This document shows, piece after piece, positions 1 through 8,807 of a stretch of 64,000 nt of DNA. The stretch is from Candidatus Hydrogenedentota bacterium (lineage in GTDB: Bacteria; Hydrogenedentota; Hydrogenedentia; Hydrogenedentales; JAEUWI01), in NCBI GenBank assembly GCA_019637335.1, contig JAHBVV010000003.1, forward strand, positions 186,001 through 250,000. Direction: 5' to 3'. How positions within the stretch are numbered: the stretch's first letter is position 1; each line of letters starts with the position of its first letter. A program made the position numbers and the translations under genes. A model generated the notes under the pieces. That model was given only the letters and a program-made list of their open reading frames with translations, searched no databases and was not told the DNA's origin.

Positions 1-302
1 TCCTCGGCTTTATCGCGGCCTCCCTGCTCGCCTCCTTCGCGCTCCTGCCGGCGCTCGGCGAGGACGCCGTCGAAGGCATCCTCAAAAACACCGACGCCGT
101 CCGGAACTGGCTCTTCGCCATGGCATTCCTATCCATTGGGCTGGAGTCCAACTTCCGCGAAATGGCCACACAGATGCGCGGCGGAAAGCCGATGATACTG
201 TATGGCGTCGGGCAGACCTTCAACATCGTGCTCACCCTCTTCGTGGCGTGGCTCGCCCTCAGCGGCGTCCTCCTGCCGGAACCGCCGGCCCTTACCCAAT
301 GA
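1..302 (+). CDS. YeiH-family putative sulfate exporter (UPF0324), C-terminal part
   Basis: The frame is open from nt 3 and stops at TGA 300-302; the N-terminus lies outside the window. The translation is hydrophobic with membrane segments and carries the family-type stretch AFLSIGLESNF followed by a GGKP turn and GQTFNIVLTL. This matches the end of YeiH/UPF0324 integral membrane proteins, annotated in the databases as putative sulfate exporters. The actual substrate is not established by the sequence. The stop overlaps the next start (ATGA), so the small downstream membrane protein is probably translationally coupled. Confidence 0.75.
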   Translation, partial: LGFIAASLLASFALLPALGEDAVEGILKNTDAVRNWLFAMAFLSIGLESNFREMATQMRGGKPMILYGVGQTFNIVLTLFVAWLALSGVLLPEPPALTQ

Positions 303-541
303 GCAGCCGTCCCCCGATAGCGGTCGCCGCGGCGCGCCTCGCGATCGCCCTCGTATCCGTCTGGTTTCTCCTCGGGACCGCCCTGCCGTGGCTCGCGCGA
401 AGCGGCTATGCCGGTCCCGTCATGCGCGAGAACATCCGACACGACCGAGACGCGACGGCGCTCTTCTACGCCGAACACGATCGGACCTGGGAACTGCTCC
501 GGGAAACCCGGGGGGAAGACCGCCATGCGACCGCACCGTAG
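299..541 (+). CDS. Small membrane protein, unknown function
   Basis: An 80-residue protein whose ATG at 299 overlaps the TGA of the YeiH-like gene, which is why I chose it over an in-frame upstream ATG at 248. Residues about 7-30 form one hydrophobic segment (AVAAARLAIALVSVWFLLG); the rest is polar and charged, with a predicted soluble tail beginning near RENIRHDRD. I do not recognise a family. It sits between a transporter and a P-type-ATPase-like gene in one apparent transcription unit, so a role in that membrane system is plausible but only inferred. Confidence 0.55.
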   Translation: MSSRPPIAVAAARLAIALVSVWFLLGTALPWLARSGYAGPVMRENIRHDRDATALFYAEHDRTWELLRETRGEDRHATAP

Positions 542-580
542 ATCGCAACGGGAGCGCGCGCTCCTGTCACGGAACAGATC

Positions 581-2584
581 ATGAGTGGCGATCCCGCCTC
601 CCCGCCGCGGCGCCAGACGTACGTCTACCGCATCGGCGGCATGACCGGCGCCGGCAACGCGCGCCATCTGGAGACCGTCCTCGCCGCCCTGGAAGGCGTG
701 GCCTCCGCGCGCGCCAGCTTCATGACGGGCCAGCTCGTGCTCACAGGCGACCCGGCGCACCTCGGCGGCGAGACCGTCGTATCGGCCGTTTCGCGCCTGG
801 GACTCGTGGCGCGCCCGGCGTCCGAATTCGACCGGGAGGCGGTCTTGAAACAACTCGCCGACGACGCGCGGGATGCCTTCCGGCGCCTGAAGCGCGCCGC
901 CGCCATTGCGCTTCCTATCCTGCTGCTGGCCGTGGCCCGCGAGACTGGGCTGTTCCCGCACCTCCCGGCCCTGTGGCTGGAGGCCGCCCTCGCCCTCGCG
1001 ATCCTCCTCGGGCCGGGACGCCGTATCGTTTCGACGGGCTGGCGCATGCTGCGGGACCGCGCGGCGGGGCGCGAGAGCTTCGTTGCCATCGGCGCCCTCA
1101 TTTGCTGGGTTGCCGGGCTTCCGGATCTGGCCGGTATCCGGCTCTCCGGCTTCGCGGGCGTGGCGGGCGTGCTGATGGCCTTCCATCTCGCCGGCGCCTT
1201 CGCTCAATTGCGGGCGCGGGCCCGGGCGGCTACAGCCATGATGTCGGGCGGCGATCGCGATGCGGCCGTCTGGGCCGGCCAGTGTGCGCAGCCACCCATT
1301 CACGCCTTCGCGGGCCAGATACTCGCCGTGTTCTTGCTGCTCGTTCCGGGCGCCGCCGCGCTGAGCGCCTTCATCTGGCTGACAATCCCGGACCTGATGG
1401 ATGCGCTGGGCGGCTGGGCGCGCCCCTGGATACCCTGGCGTGTTCCCGCGGATGCCGGCGGCGTCGCGGCGGCGATCGGATCCGCTGTCGCCGTCTTGAT
1501 GGCATCCGCCCCCTGCGCGCTCGCCCTCGCGGCCCCGGCCCCCGCACTCGCGGCCGGTGGCGAGGGGCTCCGGCGCGGAATGGCCCTTCGCACGGGCGCC
1601 GCCGTGGAAAAGCTTAGTAATCTCAGCATCCTGTGCTTTGAAAAAACCGGTGTGCTCACCCGAGGAGAGCCCAGAGTACTCGAAGTGGTCGCCGCGCCGG
1701 GCTATGCCGCCGGAGACGCTCTCGCCTGGGCCGCCGCGCTGGAAAGTGACGTCGATCACCCGCTGGCCCGCGCAATCGTGGCCCGCGCCGCGGAGGAGGA
1801 CGCGCACGCCGCCGATGTCCTGGAATCCGTCGAGCTGGTCCCGGGAGAGGGCGTCCAGGGCCTCGTCGATGGCGCATTCGTGCTGGTGGGACGCCCGGAT
1901 TGGCTCGCTGGCCAAGGCGTCAACCTTCGAGCTCTGGAGCACGCCATATACCGCATCGAACACGAGGGGCGGACCCCGATACTGATTGCCCATGCGGGAA
2001 AAGCCGTCGCCGCATTCGCCATTGCCGACCGCCTTCGCCCGGAGTCGGTGCGGGCAATCAAGGTGCTCGCGCGAATAGGCGTGCAGCCCGTACTCGTCAC
2101 CGGCGATACCCCGGGAACCGCCCGGGTGATCGCCGATCAGTGCGGGATAGCGAGAAGTCTGGCCGGGGTCTCCGGTGAAGCGCGCGCAAGAGAATTGGAG
2201 CGGCTCCGAAAGGAGACCATCGGTGTGGTTGGCCGCGTGCGTGGCGATGATCCGCCCCCCGAAGGAGGGGAGGCGGGACTGGAGATAACGCTGGGGGCGT
2301 CAGGCCCGGCCGCGGCCGCGGATGCCGCCATCGAGTCGCATGATCTCGGCGCGCTCGTGGCGCTCGCGTTGCTGGGCCGTTCTGCCTATGTACAAATCGT
2401 ACAAAACCTCTTCTGGGCATTTGGGATCAATGCCGTGCTGCTCGCTTTCGCCATGCTTGGGCTGCTCCCGCCGGCCCTGGCATGCCTCCTCGGCGCGGCG
2501 GCGCCCCTGTTCCCCCAGTATCGCGCCGCGCGCCTGTATCGGTTTAATCCTGAACGGCTTACAGCGGAACTGATGCGCCGCTAG
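581..2584 (+). CDS. P1B-type ATPase-like protein lacking catalytic signatures (pseudoenzyme)
   Basis: A 667-residue protein with the architecture of a heavy-metal P1B ATPase: N-terminal HMA-like fold (about 12-77), membrane helices, a transmembrane segment with an APC triplet (310-312), an aspartyl-kinase/haloacid-dehalogenase-like core and two C-terminal helices. Every signature that makes such pumps work is changed. The HMA CxxC is GMTGAGNA (Gly23 and Asn26 replace the cysteines), CPC is APC, the phosphorylated DKTGT is EKTGV (Glu354), and GDGxND is replaced by RGDDPPPEGG near 555. The HP motif (DVDHPLA) and VTGD (Asp509) remain. The frame is undamaged over 2 kb with host-like codon use, so this is not a fresh pseudogene. 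It may have a regulatory or structural role beside the YeiH-like transporter; transport by the normal P-type cycle looks impossible. Confidence 0.75.
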   Translation: MSGDPASPPRRQTYVYRIGGMTGAGNARHLETVLAALEGVASARASFMTGQLVLTGDPAHLGGETVVSAVSRLGLVARPASEFDREAVLKQLADDARDAFRRLKRAAAIALPILLLAVARETGLFPHLPALWLEAALALAILLGPGRRIVSTGWRMLRDRAAGRESFVAIGALICWVAGLPDLAGIRLSGFAGVAGVLMAFHLAGAFAQLRARARAATAMMSGGDRDAAVWAGQCAQPPIHAFAGQILAVFLLLVPGAAALSAFIWLTIPDLMDALGGWARPWIPWRVPADAGGVAAAIGSAVAVLMASAPCALALAAPAPALAAGGEGLRRGMALRTGAAVEKLSNLSILCFEKTGVLTRGEPRVLEVVAAPGYAAGDALAWAAALESDVDHPLARAIVARAAEEDAHAADVLESVELVPGEGVQGLVDGAFVLVGRPDWLAGQGVNLRALEHAIYRIEHEGRTPILIAHAGKAVAAFAIADRLRPESVRAIKVLARIGVQPVLVTGDTPGTARVIADQCGIARSLAGVSGEARARELERLRKETIGVVGRVRGDDPPPEGGEAGLEITLGASGPAAAADAAIESHDLGALVALALLGRSAYVQIVQNLFWAFGINAVLLAFAMLGLLPPALACLLGAAAPLFPQYRAARLYRFNPERLTAELMRR

Positions 2585-2972
2585 CGCCGCCAGAAAATTG
2601 TCGTTGCGGTGCGTGAAAAAAACCGTTGACAAATAAGCGCAAACGTGCAACGATAAGCAAACAGCTTCGCTGCCGACGTTGCGAAGCACGAGGGCAATAA
2701 GGCATCGCGGAGCGTGGTGCGCATTCGCCTGGCGAAAGAGGGTGCGGCAGTTTTTACCCTTCACTTCATGGGCGGATGCTGAAAGGAGGGTTGCCGATGG
2801 CTGTATTGTAGTCATTTCAGGTAGTTGCGGCGGCATGCGGCAGATTCTCGGGTGTGTTTCTTCCATATCGATTGACACATGATCTGTCTTCTTGGCTCTC
2901 CTGCAACTAGTATCACCATAATGTCTTTTCCATAGGTAAACTGTGCATATCGTATTGAAAGGAAGGTAATAC
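2585..2972. other. Intergenic leader before the DUF1559 gene
   Basis: About 390 bases, more AT-rich than the neighbouring genes. Two TTGACA hexamers occur (2626-2631 and 2872-2877), but neither has a convincing -10 box 16-18 bases downstream. The ribosome-binding site of the next gene (AGGAAGG) ends the region. A 67-codon open frame at 2679-2882 has no RBS and looks fortuitous. I see no repeats or RNA structure here. Confidence 0.4.
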
Positions 2973-4043
2973 ATGTTTCCTGTATCAGCACCCCGCCGCA
3001 ACAGGCTGGCGGGCTTCACACTCATCGAGTTGCTCGTCGTTATTGCCATCATCGGCATCCTGGCGGCGATCCTGCTCCCCGCACTTGCCCGCGCCCGCGA
3101 AGCCGCACGGCGCGCGAGCTGCCAGAACAACCTCAAGCAGCACGGCATCATCTTCAAGATGTACGCCAGCGAGAGCAAGGGCGAACTCTTTCCCCCGCGC
3201 GGCATCCGCTACTGGCAGGATTACCCGAACGGCCCGCAGGGTGGCGGGGTGACGCTCGAACGCGCCTATGCCACCGAGCATGTATATCCGGAATACCTGT
3301 CGGACATCCAGATTCAGTTCTGTCCCTCCGATGGCGACTACGGCAAGTCGCAGATGGAAAACTATCTCTGGAGCCCGCAGGGAGCCAAGATGCACCGGAC
3401 CATCGGTTTCGGCTGGAACGCCACCGACGATCCGATTGTGAAGAACAAAGTGACCCACTCCGACGGCGGCAACAGGCACTGTAACCCCGCGATCTACGAC
3501 CCCGCGCTGAATTGCTACTACCATGGCGGGTACTGGTCCTACAACTACTGGGGCTACATGGTGGATGGTTCCTGGTTCCGCACCGTGGACGACTTCGCCA
3601 TCGTCTTTGGCGATACCCTCGCCCACGGCGCCAGCGCGCAATCGCTGGACGCGAAACCCGTCATTACCGCCGGCGAAGTTCATGCGCAGTGCCGTGGCTT
3701 GCTTGCGAATATGGGCCAGCCCGCCACCTTCACAATGACCGACGGGCGCGTCGTGACGGCGCAGCCGTTGCGCGAAGGCGCCGAGCGCTTCGCCATTACG
3801 GACATCAACAACCCCGGCGCCAGCGCAAGTGCGCAATCGGAAGCCGCCATCATGTGGGACAACTCCTTCTCGCTCGAAGGCGCCATCCGGAATACCGACA
3901 ACTTCAACCACATTCCGGGCGGCGCGAATGTCCTCTACATGGATGGGCACGTGGAATTCGCTAAGTACCCGCAGCCCATTGGCAGCAAGGCCTTCGTCAT
4001 GACGAAGGAAGCGCATCTCGATCAGACCTGGGAATCGCCGTGA
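2973..4043 (+). CDS. DUF1559 prepilin-type cleavage/methylation protein
   Basis: A 356-residue type II pseudopilin-like protein. Residues 13-35 carry a class III signal: Gly-Phe-Thr-Leu-Ile-Glu, with the conserved Glu at +5, then a hydrophobic helix ending at a run of Ala/Arg. A prepilin peptidase should cut after the Gly and methylate the Phe. The C-terminus has the family-typical H[11 protein letters not shown] element (H-xn-DG). This architecture is expanded in Planctomycetota and relatives, where dozens of copies per genome are common. The product is probably a surface or secretion-system pseudopilin. It starts at ATG 2973, seven bases after a strong AGGAAGG. No pilus gene is adjacent; the pilus loci are 30-40 kb away. 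Confidence 0.85.
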   Translation: MFPVSAPRRNRLAGFTLIELLVVIAIIGILAAILLPALARAREAARRASCQNNLKQHGIIFKMYASESKGELFPPRGIRYWQDYPNGPQGGGVTLERAYATEHVYPEYLSDIQIQFCPSDGDYGKSQMENYLWSPQGAKMHRTIGFGWNATDDPIVKNKVTHSDGGNRHCNPAIYDPALNCYYHGGYWSYNYWGYMVDGSWFRTVDDFAIVFGDTLAHGASAQSLDAKPVITAGEVHAQCRGLLANMGQPATFTMTDGRVVTAQPLREGAERFAITDINNPGASASAQSEAAIMWDNSFSLEGAIRNTDNFNHIPGGANVLYMDGHVEFAKYPQPIGSKAFVMTKEAHLDQTWESP

Positions 4044-4164
4044 TCGGCGTCGCTCCCGGTGGCCCTGGTTAAGGGAGACTCTTTCTGACAACATGCACGA
4101 ACGCGGGCGCGGCACTCGGGATTGCGCCCCGCGAGCCTGAAAGGTAAAGACAGTCCAATCCAAG

Positions 4165-4205
4165 CCGGGCCTGGCGTCCCACCCGTGGTGGCGCGCCAGG
4201 CCCGG
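4165..4205. terminator. Hairpin between convergent genes
   Basis: A perfect 12-bp inverted repeat (CCGGGCCTGGCG at 4165-4176 with CGCCAGGCCCGG at 4194-4205) lies between the convergent DUF1559 and antiporter genes. It has no strong T-tract on either strand, so it may be a terminator of a weak kind or a palindromic repeat. Confidence 0.4.
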
Positions 4206-4223
4206 GGTCGTATTGGCCGCAAG

Positions 4224-6383
4224 CTACAGCCACGGCTGGCGCTTGAACGGGGCTATGGCCTCGGAGAGACCAATCACAACAAGAACATCGCGGGCCCGCA
4301 GGCGCTCATCCGGGCCGGGGAATATTCGCTCGGATCCGCGCGCCAGGCCCGCCACGGTGACGCCATAAGTCTCCCGGAAACGGAGCTCCGCCAGGCTCTG
4401 CCCGATCTGCGTCGCCCCCGGCGGGACCAGAACCTCCGTCGCCTCAAACCGGAGCTCGCCCACATCGCTGTCCACTTCGGAAGCCTCCTCCAGAACCGCC
4501 TGCGCCTCCCGAATTACCTCCGGAGGGGCCATCAATACGAGCCGGTCGCCCGGATACAACCGAAAATCGGACCCCGGCTCGTAATGGACGCGGCCAGCCC
4601 GGCTTACCGCGAGGATGGATGCGCCCGACGCCGTCGGCAGGGGGATTTCCGAAAGCGCCTTGCCCACATGGGCGCACGACGCTTTTACCCGAATCTCCCG
4701 GAAGCCAATGGGCCATTCCAGTCCAACCGGGATCACATCCATCGCCTGCGTGAGCGCGTCCGCCGCCAGCTCCGCCCCGTCAACCATCGGCTGGAGCACA
4801 ACGTGAGCGCCCCCCGCGCGGTACCGTTCCGCGTCCCGGGCGTGGACCGCCGCCAGCGCGATCTTGCCCTCGTAGCGGCGCTGGCTGAGCAGCCTGAGCA
4901 ACGCCAAATCCAGATCCGGCGAACGCGTCGTGCTGACGACCCAGCGTGTTTGCCCCAGCGGAAGGTGCTCGTGGAACTCCGGATCGCCCGCGTCTCCGTA
5001 GCGCACATCGACGCCCCGCGCGCGCCACGCGGACAGCACCTGCGGGTCGAAGTCCACGGCCATAATGCGACGGCCGCGCTCGATCAAGTGCTCCGCGAGC
5101 GCGCTTCCGTAGCTGCCAAGCCCCAGAATGATCGCATCGTAAACCGCGCTATTGTCCACATGCTCGCCTCTTTCTTCCCGCGCCGGATTGCTGCGTTCGA
5201 ATACGCGCAGCGGAGACGCCAGCAGGCGGTACAGGTTCTGGGAGTACAGGATCATATAGGTTGACGCAAAAATTGTGATTACGCCCACGAGCGTAACCAG
5301 CCCCATCGTTTCCGGAGTGATATGTCCCAGGCTCACACCCAGCGCCGCAACGATGAGCGAAAACTCGCTGATCTGCGCAACCGTTAATCCCGCCAGAAAA
5401 CTCGTACGCCGCCGGTATCCCATCCCGCCCATGATCGCGAGCACGATCAACGGGTTCCCAGCCAGTACGAACAGGGAGAAGATAAGCGCGTTGCCAAATT
5501 GCGCCCCGACGGCGTCCCATTCCAGGCGCGCGCCCAGGTCGATAAAGAAAAAAAGAAGCAGAAAGTCCCGAAGGCTGGTGAGCCGCGCCCCGATGGCGTC
5601 GCGGTACTCGGTGGATGCGATCGCAATGCCGGCAAGAAAAGCGCCGACTTCCTTGCTGAAACCGAGCTGATCGCTCACGGCGCCGAGAAGCACGGCCCAC
5701 GCGATGGCGAATAGGACAAGCAATTCCTGGGTATGGGCCAGGGCATGGAGCAGCCGAGGCAATACGAAGCGCGCAAGAAGGACAACGCCGCACAGAAAAA
5801 GCGCGCCCTTCAAGGCGATCCCAAGCATCGCTCCTGTGCTGGAGCCGTCATCGGGCAGGGCGCCGCCGAGCGTGGTCAGGGCGACAAGCGCGATAATCGC
5901 GGCAAAATCCTGTACGATCAGAAAGCCGACCGCAATGCGCCCGTGCAGGGAATCGATCTCCTTCTTGTCGGAAAGAAGCTTGACGATGATGATCGTGCTG
6001 GAGAAAGTCAGCGCCACGGCGACGTAGGCCGCGCTGACGCCGTTCATCCCCATGGCGATCGCGATCACGAAACCAACCCCGGAAGTGACGGCGATCTGGC
6101 CCACGCCCGTCGCAAGCGCGACGGCGCCGGTCGTCCGTATCAGGTGGAGGTCCAGCCGCATGCCGACGATGAAAAGAAGCAGCGCGATCCCCATGCCGGC
6201 CAGAAGCTCGATCTCGCCGTGGCTTCGAAGCAGCCCCAGCGCCGAAGGCCCCGCAAGAATGCCCGCGGCCAGAAACATGATAAGTAGCGGCTGCCGGAGT
6301 TTCTGCCCCGCGATACCCAACGCCGTCGCCAGGCCAAGTATGGCCGCAATCTCCGCGAAAGAGCTGTCGAGGTGAAAATCCAT
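4224..6383 (-). CDS. CPA2-family cation:proton antiporter, KefB/YbaL-type, with TrkA-N and TrkA-C
   Basis: A 719-residue inner-membrane protein. Residues about 1-385 form the Na+/H+-exchanger-like membrane domain with roughly 12 hydrophobic helices. Next comes a Rossmann-type RCK/TrkA-N nucleotide-binding domain (GLGSYGSALAEHLIERG, then the VDFDP acidic strand), and two TrkA-C-like segments at the end (around 560-630 and 640-715). This is the layout of KefB/KefC/YbaL K+ efflux or K+/H+ antiporters gated by NAD(H) or glutathione adducts. ATG 6383 is preferred because AAGAGG precedes it; an upstream in-frame extension to 6467 lacks an RBS and is not conserved-looking. It is divergent from the crotonase gene. 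Confidence 0.85.
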   Translation of the reverse strand: MDFHLDSSFAEIAAILGLATALGIAGQKLRQPLLIMFLAAGILAGPSALGLLRSHGEIELLAGMGIALLLFIVGMRLDLHLIRTTGAVALATGVGQIAVTSGVGFVIAIAMGMNGVSAAYVAVALTFSSTIIIVKLLSDKKEIDSLHGRIAVGFLIVQDFAAIIALVALTTLGGALPDDGSSTGAMLGIALKGALFLCGVVLLARFVLPRLLHALAHTQELLVLFAIAWAVLLGAVSDQLGFSKEVGAFLAGIAIASTEYRDAIGARLTSLRDFLLLFFFIDLGARLEWDAVGAQFGNALIFSLFVLAGNPLIVLAIMGGMGYRRRTSFLAGLTVAQISEFSLIVAALGVSLGHITPETMGLVTLVGVITIFASTYMILYSQNLYRLLASPLRVFERSNPAREERGEHVDNSAVYDAIILGLGSYGSALAEHLIERGRRIMAVDFDPQVLSAWRARGVDVRYGDAGDPEFHEHLPLGQTRWVVSTTRSPDLDLALLRLLSQRRYEGKIALAAVHARDAERYRAGGAHVVLQPMVDGAELAADALTQAMDVIPVGLEWPIGFREIRVKASCAHVGKALSEIPLPTASGASILAVSRAGRVHYEPGSDFRLYPGDRLVLMAPPEVIREAQAVLEEASEVDSDVGELRFEATEVLVPPGATQIGQSLAELRFRETYGVTVAGLARGSERIFPGPDERLRARDVLVVIGLSEAIAPFKRQPWL

Positions 6384-6737
6384 ATAAACCTCTTCTGTTC
6401 CACCGGGAAGCACGCGATTCTGGAAAAGCTGCCCGCGGGGCCGGCCTCTTGGGAAACCGGGCATCACACCGCTGCGATGCCGGCCTTCGCCAATCCTGGC
6501 GCATTACAGCCGGGCGGCGGACGTCCGAAGCATATACAACACCGCCGCGTGTTGTCCATGGGCGAACCCTTACCAGGGCGCGCCGTGGCGGGCTACGGAC
6601 AAATCGGACCCCGCTCGGGAGATTGCCCTCGCGGTCGTTCGCGAACTACAATGAGACACGAGCATACCGGGGAACTGTTGGCGCGATCGGCGCGCCTGGG
6701 GGTCTCCGGTCCGCCTTACCAAGGAGCATCCGCCGCC
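6384..6737. other. Divergent intergenic region
   Basis: About 350 bases separate the divergent antiporter and crotonase genes. They hold a candidate sigma-70 promoter for the crotonase gene (described separately). Nothing else recognisable is present. Confidence 0.4.
6623..6652 (+). promoter_or_regulatory. Candidate sigma-70 promoter of the crotonase gene
   Basis: TTGCCC (6623-6628), an 18-base spacer and TACAAT (6647-6652). Transcription would start near 6659, leaving about 80 nt of leader before the AAGGAG ribosome-binding site at 6721. Confidence 0.4.
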
Positions 6738-7505
6738 ATGAACAGTCTCGTTCTAGAAGATAGCCCGCGCCCCGGCGTCACTGTTCTTACGCTCAACCGG
6801 CCAGACAAGCGAAATGCCCTCAATGTGCCGCTCATGCAGGCCCTCTGCGGCGCGGTAAAGCGCGTATCCGAACAGGATGGGCAGCGGGTGCTTGTCTTCC
6901 AGGGTGCGGGGCCCGCCTTTTGTTCCGGTCTCGACCTCCGCGAAGCGCAGGACTCCTCCATGAGCGGGGCCTCGGTGGAACTCGTGCGCACCATGCTCGA
7001 AAGCGTCTACCGCTGTCCGTGCGCGACGGTCGCCGCCGTCCACGGAGCCGCGCTCGCCGGGGGCGCCGGGCTGATGGCCGCCTGCGACATCGCCATCGCG
7101 TCCATGGACACCACCCTGGGCTTTCCCGAAGTCCAGCGGGGGATGGTCTCCGGCCTCGTGATGACCTTTCTGCGGCGCCAGCTCCACGAACGGCACGCGC
7201 GCGAGCTCCTGCTGCTGGCCGAGTCCATCAGTGCGGAACGCGCCGCTGAGCTCGGACTCATCAACCAGGCCGTGCCCGCCGACATGCTCGGCGCGACCGT
7301 GGAGCGCTGCATCAACGGCCTGCTCAAGGCGCCGCCCGGCGCCATCCGCGAAACCAAGGCCCTGTTCGATGCGCTCTGGCATCACCCGCTCGGCGCCGAT
7401 CTCAACATGGCCCACGGCGTTCACGCGAAGATGCGCGAAACCGCCGAGGCCCAGGAAGGCATGCGCGCCTTCCTCGACAAACGCCCGCCCGCGTGGCTCG
7501 ACTGA
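6738..7505 (+). CDS. Enoyl-CoA hydratase/isomerase (crotonase) family protein
   Basis: A 255-residue crotonase-fold protein, typical in length. The N-terminal LNRPDKRNALN, the oxyanion-hole segment GPAFCSGLDLRE, and GAALAGGAGLMAACDIAIAS followed by LGFPEVQRG are the family hallmarks. In classical hydratases two glutamates act. The second is present (in FPEV), but the first, normally in GGGxEL, is Leu/Met here. The enzyme may therefore be an isomerase, hydrolase or other crotonase rather than a standard hydratase. ATG 6738 follows AAGGAG by 11 bases; an open upstream extension has no such signal. No fatty-acid genes are adjacent, so the pathway is unknown. Confidence 0.85.
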   Translation: MNSLVLEDSPRPGVTVLTLNRPDKRNALNVPLMQALCGAVKRVSEQDGQRVLVFQGAGPAFCSGLDLREAQDSSMSGASVELVRTMLESVYRCPCATVAAVHGAALAGGAGLMAACDIAIASMDTTLGFPEVQRGMVSGLVMTFLRRQLHERHARELLLLAESISAERAAELGLINQAVPADMLGATVERCINGLLKAPPGAIRETKALFDALWHHPLGADLNMAHGVHAKMRETAEAQEGMRAFLDKRPPAWLD

Positions 7506-7520
7506 ACGGGCGAAGCCGCG

Positions 7521-8387
7521 TCACGTCACGGCGTTGATCCGGCGGATCGTGTCGTCGACCTCGCCGCCGTTCAGGAAGCCGATGTTGAAGGAATGCACAC
7601 AGCCGAGGCCCATCACAAAACGCAGGGACTCCTCGATCTTGTCCACGATCTCGCCCTCGCCCAGGATCTTCATCCCCAGCATTCCCTTGCCATGGTCGCA
7701 CGCGGTTTGCAGCACCGCCGTGACCTCCTCGGGCGTGCCGTCCATCTTCACGCCGTAGGGGTTGATGCGGTTGAGCATTATCTCCACCCATTCGTGTTTC
7801 GAGGCAGTCTTCATCGCGTCCAGGTTGTGGCACGATACGCCAAGCGCGCGGATCTTGCCCGCCTCCTTCGCCTTGGACAGCACCTCCATACAGGGCGCCA
7901 TCTTCACATCCCAGTCTCCCTCCGTCATGCAGTGCAGCAGCACCACGTCGATATAGTCCGTCTCCGTCTCCTGCAAAAAGCGATCCACGTCCGCCTGCGT
8001 CTCCTCCGCCGTCTTGCTCACCGTCTTCGTCAGCAGCAGCAGTTCGTCGCGCTTCATCCCGCCCTTCTTCATCGCCTGCGCCATGTAGGGATGCGAACCA
8101 TACATGTCGGCCAGGTCAAAGTAGCGGATGCCTTCGTCATAGGCATGGACCAGCGTGTCCACAAACACATCCTTGCCCGCGCGGATCTGCGCCGAGTCCT
8201 TGTTCCACGAAACCGTCCCCGTGCCCATGCCGAGCAGCGACGTGGACAGGCCCGTCTTCCCCAGCGGGCGGAGCGTCGTCGCTTGCAAAGCCTTCACCTC
8301 GGCAGGACTCGCGCCCGCGTACATAAGCGAGGCCGCTACCGCGCCCGCGGAGGTCTTCATGAAACTGCGGCGGTTCATCTTGCGCAT
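7521..8387 (-). CDS. Tat-exported aldo/keto reductase
   Basis: A 288-residue aldo/keto reductase. The N-terminus MNRRSFMKTSAGAVAASLM is a twin-arginine signal, so the folded NADP-containing enzyme is probably exported. The catalytic tetrad of the family can be read: Asp and Tyr in FDLADMYG, Lys in LLLLTKT and His in VLLHCM. The strand-loop GVSCHN and the later GMKILGEGEI fit the barrel. It lacks a C-terminal ferredoxin extension. Its neighbours are convergent (crotonase) or divergent (small membrane proteins), so it is likely monocistronic. The substrate is unknown; such Tat-AKRs are frequent next to sugar-oxidising genes in Planctomycetota. Confidence 0.85.
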   Translation of the reverse strand: MRKMNRRSFMKTSAGAVAASLMYAGASPAEVKALQATTLRPLGKTGLSTSLLGMGTGTVSWNKDSAQIRAGKDVFVDTLVHAYDEGIRYFDLADMYGSHPYMAQAMKKGGMKRDELLLLTKTVSKTAEETQADVDRFLQETETDYIDVVLLHCMTEGDWDVKMAPCMEVLSKAKEAGKIRALGVSCHNLDAMKTASKHEWVEIMLNRINPYGVKMDGTPEEVTAVLQTACDHGKGMLGMKILGEGEIVDKIEESLRFVMGLGCVHSFNIGFLNGGEVDDTIRRINAVT

Positions 8388-8494
8388 CGCGTCGTTCCTT
8401 CTGTAATTGCGCCAGCGCGCATCCCGTGCTGTACGCCCTCTACTCTACGCCAACAAGAGCCCCGCATCAAGCCGACAATTCCCCAGCCCCTCGC

Positions 8495-8557
8495 GGCCCT
8501 TGCATCCCTTGGGTCCCTGCCGTCCCTGCCGTCCCTTGGGTCCCTGCCGTCCACTCC
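8495..8557. repeat. Array of seven 9-bp units, consensus (G/A)TCCCTNNN
   Basis: Reading in steps of nine: GGCCCTTGC, ATCCCTTGG, GTCCCTGCC, GTCCCTGCC, GTCCCTTGG, GTCCCTGCC, GTCCACTCC. The array lies in the divergent spacer upstream of the aldo/keto reductase. A second array of the same family is at 14602-14655. Confidence 0.8.
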
Positions 8558-8634
8558 CCGCGGAATAAAATGCATCCGTCACTTGTTACCTCCCTTACGA
8601 CCTTGCCGAAACACAACAAAGGGAGCCGTGCGGC

Positions 8635-8796
8635 ATGAAAATAAACTGGACACGAAACCTCGGAATCACCCTGCTCGGCGTCTGGCTGCTGGCCACGCAA
8701 ATCTCCGCCCTGTTACGATTGCGGTTCATCGGAAGCGACCTGATTCTCGCGGCGCTCGCTATTGTCGCCGGCGCATTGATCGTATTCCGGAAATAG
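8635..8796 (+). CDS. 53-residue membrane protein
   Basis: Starts at ATG 8635 after a GGGAG ribosome-binding site and ends at TAG 8794-8796. The product has two hydrophobic segments (about 8-22 and 32-50) split by RLRFIGSD, so it is a two-helix inner-membrane miniprotein. The TAG lies inside the AGGAGG Shine-Dalgarno of the next gene, so the two are clearly co-transcribed. No family is recognised. Confidence 0.6.
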   Translation: MKINWTRNLGITLLGVWLLATQISALLRLRFIGSDLILAALAIVAGALIVFRK

Positions 8797-8807
8797 GAGG
8801 TTTCGCC

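Noticed and set aside
581-2584. Calling the P-type-ATPase-like gene a decayed pseudogene
   Set aside because: The frame has no stops or frameshifts over 667 codons, the fold is complete, and composition matches its neighbours, so a retained non-catalytic protein is more likely.
2679-2882. 67-codon open frame before the DUF1559 gene
   Set aside because: No ribosome-binding site and no recognisable sequence; likely chance.
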